The notes under the pieces are model-generated. The model did no database searches. It had not been told where the DNA came from and was given only the letters and a program-made list of their open reading frames with translations. Shown piece after piece: positions 36,932 to 44,763 of a DNA stretch of 64,000 bases. Origin of the DNA: JAEKNW01 sp963677815 (lineage in GTDB: Bacteria > Cloacimonadota > Cloacimonadia > Cloacimonadales > JAFGVF01); the NCBI GenBank assembly GCA_963677815.1, contig OY782499.1, positions 124,001-188,000 on the forward strand, written 5' to 3'. The translations under genes were made by a program, and so were the position numbers. Position 1 is the first letter of the stretch, and each line of letters opens with the position of its first letter.

Positions 36932-36946
36932 AAGGAAAGGAATATA

Positions 36947-38221
36947 ATGGAATATAAAGAATTCTTAGAAAACTTGTATCAAAGATACTCGGGTAATATT
37001 AAACTCGGTTTACAGAGAATGTTTCAAATTCTTGAAGATATGGATAAACCTCATACTAAACTTAAAGGTTTCCATATTGCTGGAACTAATGGTAAAGGTT
37101 CAACTTCAGCTATGCTAGAAGCACTTTGTCTTGCTAATAACCTAACTACAGGAATGAATACTTCTCCTCATTTGGTTAACTATACTGAAAGATTTAGAAT
37201 CAATGGAAATATCTTAGATTATCAAACAATCTATGATGAATATAAGAAATGGGAATCGACTTTCAATCGGACTGATGCTTCATTCTTTGAGATTACTACT
37301 GCCATAGCTTTCAGATTATTTATGGATAATCAAGTTGATACATCAATCTTTGAAGTTGGTCTTGGTGGTAGATTAGATGGAACAAATCCTTTCCAATCTA
37401 CTGTAACTGCCATTACTTCAATCTCTATAGATCACAAAAAAACACTAGGTGATACTATTGAAAAGATTGCTGCTGAAAAAGCTGGTATTATAAAGAAATA
37501 TGTTCCTATGGTTATAAGCAAACTTAAAGCAAGTGCTTTAGAAGTGATCTTAAAAGTTGCTGAAGAGAACTTTGCACCCACCTATATTTATAACAAAGAT
37601 TATTTTGTTACTAATGTTAGAATATCAGACAAAGGTACTGTTTTCGATTATTCTTTTCCCGAAATGAATATCGAATTTAAAGACCTTGCTGTTAATCTTT
37701 TAGGAGAACATCAATCCCTTAATGCTGGAGTAGCCCTAACTTCTTTCTTAATTTACTTGCAAATTAGAGCTATTCCTGTAAATGAAGAAACTATTCGAAA
37801 AGGTTTATCAGCTGTTACTTGGTCTGGAAGAATGCAGATTATTAACTATGAACCTCTTACTATTCTAGATGGTGCTCATAATGATGTAGGGATGGATTTC
37901 CTTATTGAGAACATAAAAAATATTTTTCCGAATAGACATAAAAGATTTGTCTTAGGTATCTTACAAGATAAACCATTCAAAGAGATGTTAGAAATGGCTT
38001 CAAAAATTGCCTCTAAACTATACTTGTGCCAAAGTAATTCCAATAGAGCTGCTGATGTTGATCTTTTGGCTGAAGTTGCTGATTCCTTGGAAATTGACTA
38101 TGAAAAGATACCTGATGTCTTTGATGCATATAATAAAGCCCTTAAGGATGCAGATAAAAATGATGTCATTATTATTGGAGGCTCGCTATATACTATTGCT
38201 GAAGTTTTAGCCAAGCTATAG
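36947..38221 (+). CDS. folC: Folylpolyglutamate synthase / dihydrofolate synthase
   Basis: 424 aa. The P-loop is GTNGKGST (about 46-53). SISIDHKKTLGDTIEKIAAEKAGIIK is the family's second signature, and ILDGAHN (near 305) is the conserved C-domain motif. It adds glutamate to folates, or makes dihydrofolate from dihydropteroate. The start is an ATG with AGGAAAGG upstream, immediately after R1 copy 4. It is followed by a truncated R1 and other hairpins before the convergent gene at 38577. Confidence 0.95.
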   Translation: MEYKEFLENLYQRYSGNIKLGLQRMFQILEDMDKPHTKLKGFHIAGTNGKGSTSAMLEALCLANNLTTGMNTSPHLVNYTERFRINGNILDYQTIYDEYKKWESTFNRTDASFFEITTAIAFRLFMDNQVDTSIFEVGLGGRLDGTNPFQSTVTAITSISIDHKKTLGDTIEKIAAEKAGIIKKYVPMVISKLKASALEVILKVAEENFAPTYIYNKDYFVTNVRISDKGTVFDYSFPEMNIEFKDLAVNLLGEHQSLNAGVALTSFLIYLQIRAIPVNEETIRKGLSAVTWSGRMQIINYEPLTILDGAHNDVGMDFLIENIKNIFPNRHKRFVLGILQDKPFKEMLEMASKIASKLYLCQSNSNRAADVDLLAEVADSLEIDYEKIPDVFDAYNKALKDADKNDVIIIGGSLYTIAEVLAKL

Positions 38222-38235
38222 GAAGAGAACATTGC

Positions 38236-38328
38236 TTTTAACCCAGATGGTGCAGTAGAGCTTTAGTAATACTTCGCTAAAGCTACGTATCACAGGCGAA
38301 GAGTGCAGATTCTTTTAGCAAAATCCCA
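38236..38328. repeat. R1 palindromic repeat, copy 5 (left half only)
   Basis: Only the left arm is present (ACCCAGATGGTGCAGTAG through CAGATTCTTTTAGCAAAATC), including the TAATACTTCGCTAAAGC insert. The right arm is missing and is replaced by another hairpin element. Confidence 0.75.
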
Positions 38329-38335
38329 TACGCAT

Positions 38336-38482
38336 ATAACTGGGAAGGCGGATGACCACATCCGCCTTTGGCTTTTCACAAAGCCAAAATATAGCAAGGT
38401 AATTTTACCAAATTACCTTGCTAATACTTCCTCTTTTTCTTGAGAAAAAGATGCGGATGTGAACATCCGCATTCCCAGTTAT
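38336..38482. repeat. Compound hairpin element bounded by ATAACTGGGAA / TTCCCAGTTAT
   Basis: The ends ATAACTGGGAA (38336-38346) and TTCCCAGTTAT (38472-38482) are exact reverse complements. Inside are GGCGGATG acca CATCCGCC, a TTGGCTTTT/AAAGCCAA stem, a perfect 14-bp stem (38392-38405 with 38410-38423) and ATGCGGATGT ga ACATCCGCAT. So four hairpins sit inside one inverted repeat. Confidence 0.75.
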
Positions 38483-38507
38483 AGAGTTTAAAGGCTATTA
38501 ACCCATC

Positions 38508-38565
38508 CTTGATTGTTACTCACTCTATAATTCATTGGGAACTTATAGAGTGAGTAACAATCAAG
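38508..38565. repeat. CTTGATTGTTAC hairpin, copy 2
   Basis: A perfect 23-bp stem (38508-38530 with 38543-38565) with a 12-nt loop, 11 bases past the stop at 38577 on the minus strand. The inner stem (CACTCTATAA/TTATAGAGTG) differs from copy 1 but is fully paired. Confidence 0.8.
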
Positions 38566-38576
38566 AATCACTAAAC

Positions 38577-40559
38577 CTATTTAATGATACTTATTTTTTG
38601 GGTAAAGTCCTGTCCAGAACTACTTGCTTTAACTAAATATATACCACTTGGAATCTCTTTCGGTAAAGCAATACTATCGTTTTTTCCTACAAGCTTTTGC
38701 TGGAAAACTAACTGACCTTTTAAGTTATATAATTTGATTTTAATAAGATTTCGAGAATTATATATTTTAATTTGGTTATTTCTTATAGGGTTAGGATAAA
38801 TAAGAGGTTGGACTAATTCGGTTGCTTGGTTATCATTACTAGTTGAATTCGATTTTATTACCAACCTTTCAATCATGAGCATTAGCGTTTGAACACCGCA
38901 CGATTCAAGAAGTAAGTTAGTGATTATATCATCTTGATTAGCAGTGTTTGAGAAACTAAATTGTGTCATGGTTTCAGGTATCTCTAAATAGTTACCAGCA
39001 TTTAGATTAAAAGGATTATCAATATCATTGTTATAAATGACAGCTATTTTCAGCCTTTCCATTCCCCAAGCAGTATTAATACTCTTAGCAAAAATATCAA
39101 TTTGAAGCTGGGATGCTTGAAAATCTGGTGATATTAGAATATCTGATGTAGGGGGAGTAATTGCAGCAAAACTAGCCAAGCACTGTTGGCCACTGATATC
39201 TATTTCTAATGGAGGACTTGTTAAAGATGGAGAAAAAGTAATGAATGCTGTTTGATTTCCAGCATTTGGATAATCATAATCTGCTAAAGCATAAGTAAGA
39301 GAAGCATCATTATCAATATTTTGCCAATTACCTAGATCAGTAGAAAAAGCCTCATAGCTTTCAAAATTCTCATCTAAGATTACTTGTCCCTCCAAATTAA
39401 TATTGACTTGCAAATTATTACTTTCAAGATAAGTATTATCTATAAAAAAGAATTTAAGCTTATAATAATAAGTCTCCCCTACTTGGACATCATTATCTAA
39501 ATAGCAGTTATCAGTTTGACTAGTTATAAACTCTCCATTCTTGTAAAGATGGTAAGGATATTGGTTATCAAAAAGATTAGTCCATTCCAAAGTCACTGAA
39601 TAATCACTAATATTGCTAGTAACTAAATCTATGCCAAGGGCTTGATCTGTTGTAGTAAAGTTATTAGGAGAAGAACTATAAGTAATATCATCATTGGTAG
39701 AAGTTACCTGCCAAGTGTAATATGTATTTGGAGATAAGGGTAATAATGGAGTAATTTCGTACATATTTTCATCTACCACTAGATAGTCATTACAATCTAT
39801 TAGATTGTCTGTAAAGTTTCCTTGCAAAGTAAGAGTCATATTCTCAGGATTATTTATCTGAACTGTAAAAGTAGTATTTAAGGCAATCTGACTAGAATTA
39901 TTTTCAGGTAAAATGAGAAGAGGATAATTGTCATCAATAGTAATATCAAAAATAGTGTTAGGTAACTTATTTCTGATAAACATCGCTGGAACGAGATTAT
40001 TAATGTCCAGAGGATTTATATCATCTATAAAACACATGGAAGTTGTTTGATTAGTAGTAAAAGAAATAAAGTTATCAGAATTAATGCCGTGATTAGAATT
40101 ATTTTCTAGAAAAAAGATAATCAGATTTTCACTACTAGAATAATAGAAAGGATTATCAAGATTAATTACCATCCAGCCATCTCCCTCAGAATTAATAGCT
40201 TGAAAATTATTTGCAGTAAGATTACCCTCAAAACAGACTTCTAAATCATTCAAATCAACATAATCATCTTCATCCTCATAAGAAGTTATATCTGCTTCCC
40301 CTATCATAATAGTTATATCATTAATATAAGTTTCAGGGTTTTCTGATACTAGATTATAATTGAAAGAAAGTTGATTAATAGTACAAGCTACATCAAAATA
40401 AGAATTATTATAGATTAACTGACATGAGCTATGACTATAAAATGGGTCACAGGGTAAATGTTGGCCAGCATCATCGCCATTACCTATTTCAAGCTGTAAA
40501 GACAAGCAAGTATTAACATATAAAAGACAGCATACAAACCAAATTGCTATTTTTTTCAT
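38577..40559 (-). CDS. Secreted protein with T9SS-type sorting tail
   Basis: 660 aa. A signal peptide (MKKIAIWFVCCLLYVNTCLS) is followed by a beta-rich region of unknown family. An FN3-like region lies at about 315-395 (DYSVTLEWTNLFDNQYPYHLYK). A jelly-roll-like region (about 400-560, VILDENFESYEAFSTDLGNW) resembles the choice-of-anchor type found in FCB surface proteins. The C-terminus has YPNPIRNNQIKIYNSRNLIK, LYNLKGQLVFQQKL and ends QKISIIK, a Por-secretion-type sorting tail. A consensus promoter is at 40577-40604 and GGAGTT is the ribosome-binding site. The ligand is unknown. Confidence 0.85.
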   Translation of the reverse strand: MKKIAIWFVCCLLYVNTCLSLQLEIGNGDDAGQHLPCDPFYSHSSCQLIYNNSYFDVACTINQLSFNYNLVSENPETYINDITIMIGEADITSYEDEDDYVDLNDLEVCFEGNLTANNFQAINSEGDGWMVINLDNPFYYSSSENLIIFFLENNSNHGINSDNFISFTTNQTTSMCFIDDINPLDINNLVPAMFIRNKLPNTIFDITIDDNYPLLILPENNSSQIALNTTFTVQINNPENMTLTLQGNFTDNLIDCNDYLVVDENMYEITPLLPLSPNTYYTWQVTSTNDDITYSSSPNNFTTTDQALGIDLVTSNISDYSVTLEWTNLFDNQYPYHLYKNGEFITSQTDNCYLDNDVQVGETYYYKLKFFFIDNTYLESNNLQVNINLEGQVILDENFESYEAFSTDLGNWQNIDNDASLTYALADYDYPNAGNQTAFITFSPSLTSPPLEIDISGQQCLASFAAITPPTSDILISPDFQASQLQIDIFAKSINTAWGMERLKIAVIYNNDIDNPFNLNAGNYLEIPETMTQFSFSNTANQDDIITNLLLESCGVQTLMLMIERLVIKSNSTSNDNQATELVQPLIYPNPIRNNQIKIYNSRNLIKIKLYNLKGQLVFQQKLVGKNDSIALPKEIPSGIYLVKASSSGQDFTQKISIIK

Positions 40560-40576
40560 TTTAACTCCTTTTGCAA

Positions 40577-40604
40577 ATTATACTAAGCTATCTTTTATTG
40601 TCAA
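40577..40604 (-). promoter_or_regulatory. Consensus sigma70-type promoter of the 660-aa surface protein
   Basis: On the minus strand TTGACA (40604-40599) and TATAAT (40582-40577) are 16 bases apart, both perfect consensus, 17 bases before the ATG at 40559. Confidence 0.7.
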
Positions 40605-40863
40605 TATATTTTTAGCATAAAGAATACTATTGCCACTGAATATTAATAAACTTATTAATCGAATAGTAAATTTTTGTTAATAAAGCCTTTAAAAAAGCTT
40701 CTAGTGCCCTTACTTAAAATACGGATAGACAATAACAAATAATTAAGATATGAAAAAGAATGATATCAATATTTAGATAATCTTTTATTGACATAATTAT
40801 GGGTAAATAATTCTATGACTACAAAGAATAATTAAACACAAAAAATAAATTAAGGAGTGTGAC
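40605..40863. other. Divergent intergenic region before the pyruvate:ferredoxin oxidoreductase gene
   Basis: AT-rich with no ORF. TTGACA (40788-40793) stands 18 bases before TCTATG (40812-40817), a weak candidate promoter for the plus-strand gene. The ribosome-binding site AAGGAG (40853-40858) precedes the ATG. Confidence 0.4.
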
Positions 40864-43800
40864 ATGGCTCAGTTTAAGAAAGAAACTATGGATGGAAACA
40901 CAGCTGCCGCTCACGTAGCTTATGCTTTCAGTGAAGTTGCTGCTATCTATCCTATTACTCCATCTTCTAACATGGGTGAATCAACCGATGCTTGGGCTGC
41001 TAACGGAAGAAAAAACATATTTGGAACTACAGTTGATGTAGCAGAACTTCAATCAGAAGGTGGTGCTTCTGGTGCTGTGCACGGAGCTCTTACAGCTGGT
41101 GCATTAACTACTACATTTACAGCTTCTCAAGGACTCTTATTAATGTTACCTAACATGCATAAGATTGCTGGGGAAATGTTACCAACTAACTTCTGGGTTT
41201 CTGCAAGATCACTTGCTGCTCAATCATTATCAATTTTTGGAGATCACTCTGACGTGATGTCTGCAAGAAATACTGGTTTTGCTTTAATGGCTTGTAACTC
41301 AGTTCAAGAAATCATGGATATCGGTGTTGCTTCTCATTTATCAACACTTAAAACAAGTATTCCATTCTTAACTTTCTTCGATGGATTTAGAACTTCTCAT
41401 GAAATTCAAAAAATTGAAGTTATTGATTATGATACAATCGCATCTTTAGTAGAACCTGAATATATTGAAAAATTCAGAGAAAATGCTTTAAATCCTGAAG
41501 CACCTAGATTAAAAACAGGTGCCCAAAACCCAGATGTTTATTTCCAAGGTAGAGAAACTACAAATAAAAATTATGAAGCTACTCCTGCTGTTGTTGAAGA
41601 ATACCTCAAAAAAGTATCTGCTTTAGTTGGCAGAGAATATAATTTATTTGACTATGTAGGTGCTCCTGATGCTGAATCAGTTATCGTAGCTATGGGCTCA
41701 GGTTGTGAAACAATTGAAGAAGCTGTTGAATATTTAAATAAAAATGGTAAAAAATACGGTTTATTAAAAGTACGTCTTTTCAGACCTTTCTCAGTTGAAC
41801 ACTTTGTTAATGCTATTCCTGAAAGTGTTAAAAGAGTTGCTGTCCTTGACAGAACTAAAGAACCAGGTTCAATAGGCGAACCATTATACTTAGACGTTGT
41901 AACTGCACTTAAAGGCAGATGCCTTAATATTATTGGTGGACGTTATGGTCTTTCATCAAAAGAATTTACACCAGGCATGGTTAAATCTGTATTTAATCAC
42001 CTTGATAACGATGGTTTCCATGGTTTCACAGTAGGTATCAATGATGATGTTAGCCACAAATCACTTCCAATCGATGAAGTTATCAACGCTATCCCTGCAG
42101 ATACAATCTCATGTAAATTCTGGGGATTAGGTTCTGACGGTACTGTTGGTGCTAATAAGAACTCTATCAAAATCATTGGAGACAACACTGAACTTTGGGC
42201 TCAAGGTTACTTCCAATATGATTCAAAGAAATCAGGCGGTATCACACGTAGCCACTTAAGATTTGGTAAATCAAAAATTAGAGCTCAATATATTGTTAAT
42301 AGCCCTGATTTTGTTGCTTGTCATAACCCTGCTTTCATCGGTCGTTTTGATATTTTAGAAGGTATCAAAGAAGGTGGAACATTCTTATTAAACTCTCAAT
42401 TCTCTAATGATGAAGTTTTTGCTAACTTAACAGAAGATATGCAAAAGACTATCATTGAAAAGAAAATTAAATTATACAATATCAACGCTTTAGAAATTGC
42501 TAATCAAGTAGGTCTTGGCGGTAGAATTAATACTGTTATGCAAGCTGCTTTCTTTATCATTTCTAATGTCTTACCAAAAGATAAAGCTATTGAACTAATC
42601 AAAAAAGCTATTGTTAAATCTTACACTAAGAAGGGTGAAGAGATTGTTAAAATGAACATCCTTGCTGTTGATAAAGTGGAAGAAGCTTTAGTTGAAATTA
42701 ACGTTCCTGCTGAAATGATTGCTGACCATATTAAAGCAAAACAACTTGTTCCAGCAGATGCTGATGACTTCACAAAGCAAGTTATCGAACCAATTATGAG
42801 AGAAAAAGGTGATGAAATCCCTGTATCAGCAATGCCTATTGATGGTTATATTCCTACTGGTACAGCTGCTCTTGAAAAACGTGGTGTTGCTCCATTCGTT
42901 CCTCACTGGGATGCTTCAAAATGTATCCAGTGTAACCAATGTTCAATGGTTTGTCCTCATGCAGCTATCAGAGCTAAATTAATCCCTGTTGATTCTCTTT
43001 CAGATGCTCCTGAAAGCTTCGTAACTTTAGACGAAATGATGGAAGCTCGTAAAGGTGATGTAAAACATAAATATAAAATCCAAGTTTATATTGATGACTG
43101 TCAAGGTTGTAAAGCTTGTGTCTTAGAATGTCCTAAAGAAGCTTTAACTATGAGCCCTATTGAAGAAGAAAGAGCTAATGGCGAACAAGCTAATTACGAA
43201 TACTTCGAAAAATTACCTACAGATATTCTTGGTGATTATAAAGAAGATACAGTTAAAGGTTCACAGTTCAAACAACCTCTTCTTGAGTTCTCAGGTGCTT
43301 GTGCTGGTTGTGGAGAAACTCCATACGTTAAACTTATCACTCAATTAGTTGGTGATAGAATGTTAATCGCTAATGCCACTGGTTGTTCATCTATCTGGGG
43401 TGGAACTTTCCCAACTGTACCTTATTGTAAAAATCAATTTGGTAATGGTCCAGCTTGGGCTAACTCACTCTTTGAAGATAATGCAGAATATGCTTATGGT
43501 TTCAGATTAGCTGTTAACGCTAATAGAAAACAATTAAGATATAATGTTGAAAGATTACTTCCTATTTTAAATTGCGAAGGTTGCAAAGAAAAATTCAACT
43601 ATGCTTTAGAAAACTGGAATTCAGTAGATCAAGCAGCTAAAGAAAATATCAATGAAATCAAAAAGCTACTTCCAACTCTCTTAGAAAAAGCTACACCTGA
43701 AACAAAAGCAATTATTGAAAAAATAATTGAACTTAAATCATACTTCCTCGAAAAATCTGTTTGGGGATTTGGTGGTGACGGTTGGGCTTATGATATCGGA

Positions 43801-44391
43801 TTTGGTGGTTTAGACCATGTATTAGCTCAAAACAAAAACGTAAACATCTTAGTTATGGATACTGAAGTTTACTCAAATACTGGTGGTCAAGCTTCTAAAG
43901 CTACTCCATTAGGTTCTGTTGCTAGATTCGCTGAATCAGGTAAAACAACCAATAAAAAAGATCTTGGCAAAATGATGATGTCTTACGGCTACATTTATGT
44001 TGCTCAAATCTCAATGGGTGCAAATAAAAACCAAGCTATTAAGGCTATTAAAGAAGCTGAAGCTTATGATGGTCCTTCAATCATCTTAGCTTACGCTCCA
44101 TGTATTAACCATGGTATCAATATGGCTGAAGCTCAAAAAATTGAAAAAGCAGCTGTTGACTGTGGATATTGGATAACTTACAGATATAATCCTGCTTTAA
44201 AAGCAGAAGGTAAAAATCCATTCCAATTAGATTCAAGAAAACCTACTGGTGACCCTATTGAATTTATCGAAGCTGAAAAAAGATATTCTTCATTAAGAAC
44301 TACTTTCCCAGATAAAGTAGATGAGTATCGTGAAGAGCTTAAAAAATGGGTTGAAGAGAGATATGAAAGCTACGCTAAAATGGCTGAATAA
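40864..44391 (+). CDS. nifJ: Pyruvate:ferredoxin (flavodoxin) oxidoreductase
   Basis: 1175 aa, the length of the single-chain homodimeric enzyme. The N-terminal pyruvate-binding domain starts MDGNTAAAHVAYAFSEV and IYPITPSSNMGE. Two 4Fe-4S clusters in a ferredoxin-like insert have CIQCNQCSMVCP (Cys about 687 onward) and CQGCKACVLECP (about 745 onward). A further Cys set is CAGCGETPY. The TPP/Mg site is GDGWAYDIGFGG (about 975) and MDTEVYSNTGGQ. It oxidises pyruvate to acetyl-CoA and CO2, reducing ferredoxin, in the cytosol of anaerobes. It is monocistronic, with a strong terminator at 44411-44450. It is a good marker of anaerobic life. Confidence 0.97.
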   Translation: MAQFKKETMDGNTAAAHVAYAFSEVAAIYPITPSSNMGESTDAWAANGRKNIFGTTVDVAELQSEGGASGAVHGALTAGALTTTFTASQGLLLMLPNMHKIAGEMLPTNFWVSARSLAAQSLSIFGDHSDVMSARNTGFALMACNSVQEIMDIGVASHLSTLKTSIPFLTFFDGFRTSHEIQKIEVIDYDTIASLVEPEYIEKFRENALNPEAPRLKTGAQNPDVYFQGRETTNKNYEATPAVVEEYLKKVSALVGREYNLFDYVGAPDAESVIVAMGSGCETIEEAVEYLNKNGKKYGLLKVRLFRPFSVEHFVNAIPESVKRVAVLDRTKEPGSIGEPLYLDVVTALKGRCLNIIGGRYGLSSKEFTPGMVKSVFNHLDNDGFHGFTVGINDDVSHKSLPIDEVINAIPADTISCKFWGLGSDGTVGANKNSIKIIGDNTELWAQGYFQYDSKKSGGITRSHLRFGKSKIRAQYIVNSPDFVACHNPAFIGRFDILEGIKEGGTFLLNSQFSNDEVFANLTEDMQKTIIEKKIKLYNINALEIANQVGLGGRINTVMQAAFFIISNVLPKDKAIELIKKAIVKSYTKKGEEIVKMNILAVDKVEEALVEINVPAEMIADHIKAKQLVPADADDFTKQVIEPIMREKGDEIPVSAMPIDGYIPTGTAALEKRGVAPFVPHWDASKCIQCNQCSMVCPHAAIRAKLIPVDSLSDAPESFVTLDEMMEARKGDVKHKYKIQVYIDDCQGCKACVLECPKEALTMSPIEEERANGEQANYEYFEKLPTDILGDYKEDTVKGSQFKQPLLEFSGACAGCGETPYVKLITQLVGDRMLIANATGCSSIWGGTFPTVPYCKNQFGNGPAWANSLFEDNAEYAYGFRLAVNANRKQLRYNVERLLPILNCEGCKEKFNYALENWNSVDQAAKENINEIKKLLPTLLEKATPETKAIIEKIIELKSYFLEKSVWGFGGDGWAYDIGFGGLDHVLAQNKNVNILVMDTEVYSNTGGQASKATPLGSVARFAESGKTTNKKDLGKMMMSYGYIYVAQISMGANKNQAIKAIKEAEAYDGPSIILAYAPCINHGINMAEAQKIEKAAVDCGYWITYRYNPALKAEGKNPFQLDSRKPTGDPIEFIEAEKRYSSLRTTFPDKVDEYREELKKWVEERYESYAKMAE

Positions 44392-44410
44392 ACTCTTTTA
44401 ATAATAAATT

Positions 44411-44450
44411 AAAACAGGAATTTGCTAGCAAATTCCTGTTTTTTTTTGTT
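44411..44450 (+). terminator. Rho-independent terminator after nifJ
   Basis: A perfect 15-bp stem (44411-44425 with 44428-44442) with a long T-run behind it, 19 bases past the stop. Confidence 0.9.
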
Positions 44451-44463
44451 AAATAGGTAAACT

Positions 44464-44690
44464 GGGGAGAGTATTTTAACAAGAAGTTCGGGCAGGATGC
44501 CCGAGTTCCCAGTTAGAGGGGTGGTCGTGTAGACGGGGAGAGTATTTTAACAAGTAGTTCGGGCAGGATGCCCGAGTTCCCAGTTAGAGGGGTGGTCGTG
44601 TAGACGGGGAGAGTATTTTAACAAGTAGTTCGGGCAGGATGCCCGAGTTCCCAGTTAGAGGGGTGGTCGAGTAGACCGGGGAGAGTTTTA
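44464..44690. repeat. Tandem repeat, about 3.2 copies of a 71-bp unit
   Basis: Units start at 44464, 44535 and 44606, and a partial one at about 44678. Each full unit holds GGGGAGAGTATTTTAAC, the hairpin CGGGCA GGA TGCCCG and TTCCCAGTTAGAGGGGTGG. Copies differ at only a few bases. No ORF is supported. It lies between two genes on opposite strands that converge here. Confidence 0.85.
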
Positions 44691-44763
44691 ATTCCATTTA
44701 AGCATCTTCTTCAAATATTCTTCTTTTTTTTTACGCCCCACTCTACTTCGCAGAGAGCCTTAA

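Larger units (their letters stand above)
36596..36946. other. Intergenic stretch before folC: terminator plus R1 copy 4
   Basis: The first part is the terminator at 36624-36655; the rest is R1 copy 4, which runs to within about 15 bases of the folC start. Any folC promoter must be inside or before the repeat. Confidence 0.6.
38222..38507. other. Gene-free convergent stretch of stacked hairpins
   Basis: Holds a half R1 (38236-38328), the 38336-38482 multi-hairpin element and, at its end, the CTTGATTGTTAC hairpin copy 2. No ORF is supported. These may serve as terminators for folC and the convergent gene. Confidence 0.6.
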
